64,000 bases of DNA, taken from AC-32 sp963736055. Lineage in GTDB: Bacteria; Actinomycetota; Thermoleophilia; Gaiellales; Gaiellaceae. The notes below the pieces were generated by a model that saw only the letters and a program-made list of their open reading frames with translations, was not told the DNA's origin and did not search any database. Below are positions 63,123-64,000 of the stretch, one piece after another; position 1 is the stretch's first letter; every line of letters starts with the position of its first letter. The stretch covers positions 186,001 to 250,000 of the forward strand of contig CAVTNM010000009.1 of NCBI GenBank assembly GCA_963736055.1, read 5' to 3'. A program made the position numbers and the translations under genes.

Positions 63123-64000
63123 GGAATGCGCTCCACGTACGCCTGCCAGGCGCCCACGAAGTCCTCGACCGAATCGCCGCCGAACTTCTCCCGCGCGGCG
63201 CGGGCCAGCTCGAGGGCGACCGCGCCTTCCGCGACGACCGCCAGCGCCTCGACCGCCGCCACGTCGCTGCGCTCGACCAGCGCCTCGCCGGCTTCCCCGG
63301 TCTCGAGATCGACCGAGCGCAGCGGGCGCATCAGCGTGGGCAGCGGCTTCATCGCGGCCCGGACGACCACGTTCTCGCCGTTCGAGACGCCGCCCTCGAT
63401 CCCGCCCGCGAAGTTCGTCTCGCGGTAGAGGGCCCCCTCCTCGTCGGCGAGGATCTCGTCATGGGCCTCCGAGCCGCGCCGCTCGGCGAGCTCGAAGCCC
63501 GCGCCGATCTCGACGCCCTTGACCGCCTGGATCCCCATCAGCGCCGCGGCCAGTCGTGCGTCGAGCCTCTCCTCCTTGCTCGCGTATGACCCCAGGCCGG
63601 GAGGTACTCCGCGCCCGACGACCTCGACGGCGCCGCCGACCGTGTCCCGCTCGGCCCGGGCCGCGTCGATCCGAGCCTCCAGATCCTCTGTAACGACCCG
63701 CCCCTCGACCTCCACGCGGATCCGCGCCAGGAGCGCCTTGGCGACCGCACCGGCCGCGACCGCGACCGCCGTCTGCCGTGCGCTCGCCCGCTCGAGCGCG
63801 TTGCGCGCGTCCGCGAGCCCGAACTTGAGCGTCCCGGCGAGGTCGGCGTGACCCGGACGCGGCAGGGTGACGGGCTTCGAGCCCTTGCCGGACGCCTCTC
63901 CTTCCGGCGGCCACGGGCTCATCCCCCACTCCCAGTTCGCGTGGTCGCGGTTGCGCACGACGAGCGCCAGAGGCGTCCCGAGCGTTCGCCCGTGCCGCAG
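63107..64000 (-). CDS. aroC: Chorismate synthase (5' end outside the window)
   Basis: Makes chorismate from EPSP using reduced FMN. About 297 codons are present, with LALVVRNRDHANWEW, TLPRPGHADLAGTLKFG (catalytic His in RPGHAD) and RASARQTAVAVAAGAVAKALL, plus FAGGIEGGVSNGENVVVRAAMKPLPT. The N-terminal part lies beyond 64000. It is first in the aroC-aroKB-aroQ-pepQ-efp series. Confidence 0.95.
   Translation of the reverse strand: MRHGRTLGTPLALVVRNRDHANWEWGMSPWPPEGEASGKGSKPVTLPRPGHADLAGTLKFGLADARNALERASARQTAVAVAAGAVAKALLARIRVEVEGRVVTEDLEARIDAARAERDTVGGAVEVVGRGVPPGLGSYASKEERLDARLAAALMGIQAVKGVEIGAGFELAERRGSEAHDEILADEEGALYRETNFAGGIEGGVSNGENVVVRAAMKPLPTLMRPLRSVDLETGEAGEALVERSDVAAVEALAVVAEGAVALELARAAREKFGGDSVEDFVGAWQAYVERIPWRTR

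Overview
The window comes from a high-GC actinobacterium. Start codons are mostly GTG or ATG, with a few TTG, and genes are packed with GTGA or ATGA overlaps. Many genes look leaderless, with a TANNNT box 6 to 9 bases before the start codon. The SOS boxes have the actinobacterial form GAAC-N4-GTTC. Gene order around tlyA, nadK, recN, steA, steB and pyrG matches Actinobacteria. The sepF/divIVA cluster, two-subunit glycyl-tRNA synthetase, PPDK and AroK-AroB fusion suggest the class Thermoleophilia, but that placement is inference. Almost every gene lies on the minus strand. No rRNA, tRNA or CRISPR array was seen.

From 0 to 11 kb lies the division-associated cluster, transcribed right to left: DHH-CBS-CCA nucleotidyltransferase fusion, pgeF, yggS, sepF, yggT, divIVA, then yggU, a TraR/DksA protein, lspA and rluD. 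Between divIVA and yggU sits a roughly 3.5 kb insert. It holds three related secreted beta-propeller-like genes, one broken by an internal deletion. It also holds the C-terminal scar of a tyrosine recombinase and is flanked by a 9-bp direct repeat. From 11 to 18.6 kb are ridA, a hisB-like gene without its metal motif, a Cys-to-Asp murA, an HD protein, a PLP enzyme, an EEP-fold hydrolase and a GH15 glycosidase. From 18.6 to 24.4 kb is the SOS mutasome (dnaE2, a DUF6504-like gene, imuB behind two LexA boxes). It is interrupted by an opposing bicupin gene and by four tandem copies of a 60-bp repeat.

From 24.4 to 41.8 kb are secreted and membrane proteins, comB, rhomboid protease, PPDK and its regulator PpsR, a glyoxalase-type dioxygenase with an esterase, glyQ/glyS, recO, mutM, thymidine phosphorylase, a methyltransferase and deoB. 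From 41.8 to 45.7 kb are ald, a decayed aldo/keto reductase, DUF3866, an M20 peptidase and a PAS protein. From 45.7 to 56 kb runs pyrG, a GT2/MraY-like fusion, steB, an SRPBCC protein, steA, recN, nadK, tlyA, a prenyl synthase, a small coiled-coil protein and nusB. From 56 to 64 kb are Asp23, accC, a dead carboxyltransferase fused to the biotin carrier, efp, pepQ, aroQ, aroK-aroB and the 3' part of aroC.

The most unusual signals are non-coding. Three intergenic elements near 11.2, 43.0 and 49.97 kb share a promoter -10 box, an exact 6-base gap and a GGGGAGGAGG 5' end. All are transcribed against their neighbours, and they look like a small-RNA or leader family. A fourth promoter at 33.87 kb shares a 17-bp palindrome with the first and drives a possible 35-residue leaderless peptide. 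The tandem repeat in the SOS cassette resembles a hairpin-rich repeat inserted behind nusB. At the protein level, the carboxyltransferase fused to BCCP has lost all four metal ligands, and four divergent gene pairs share symmetric TANNNTA boxes.
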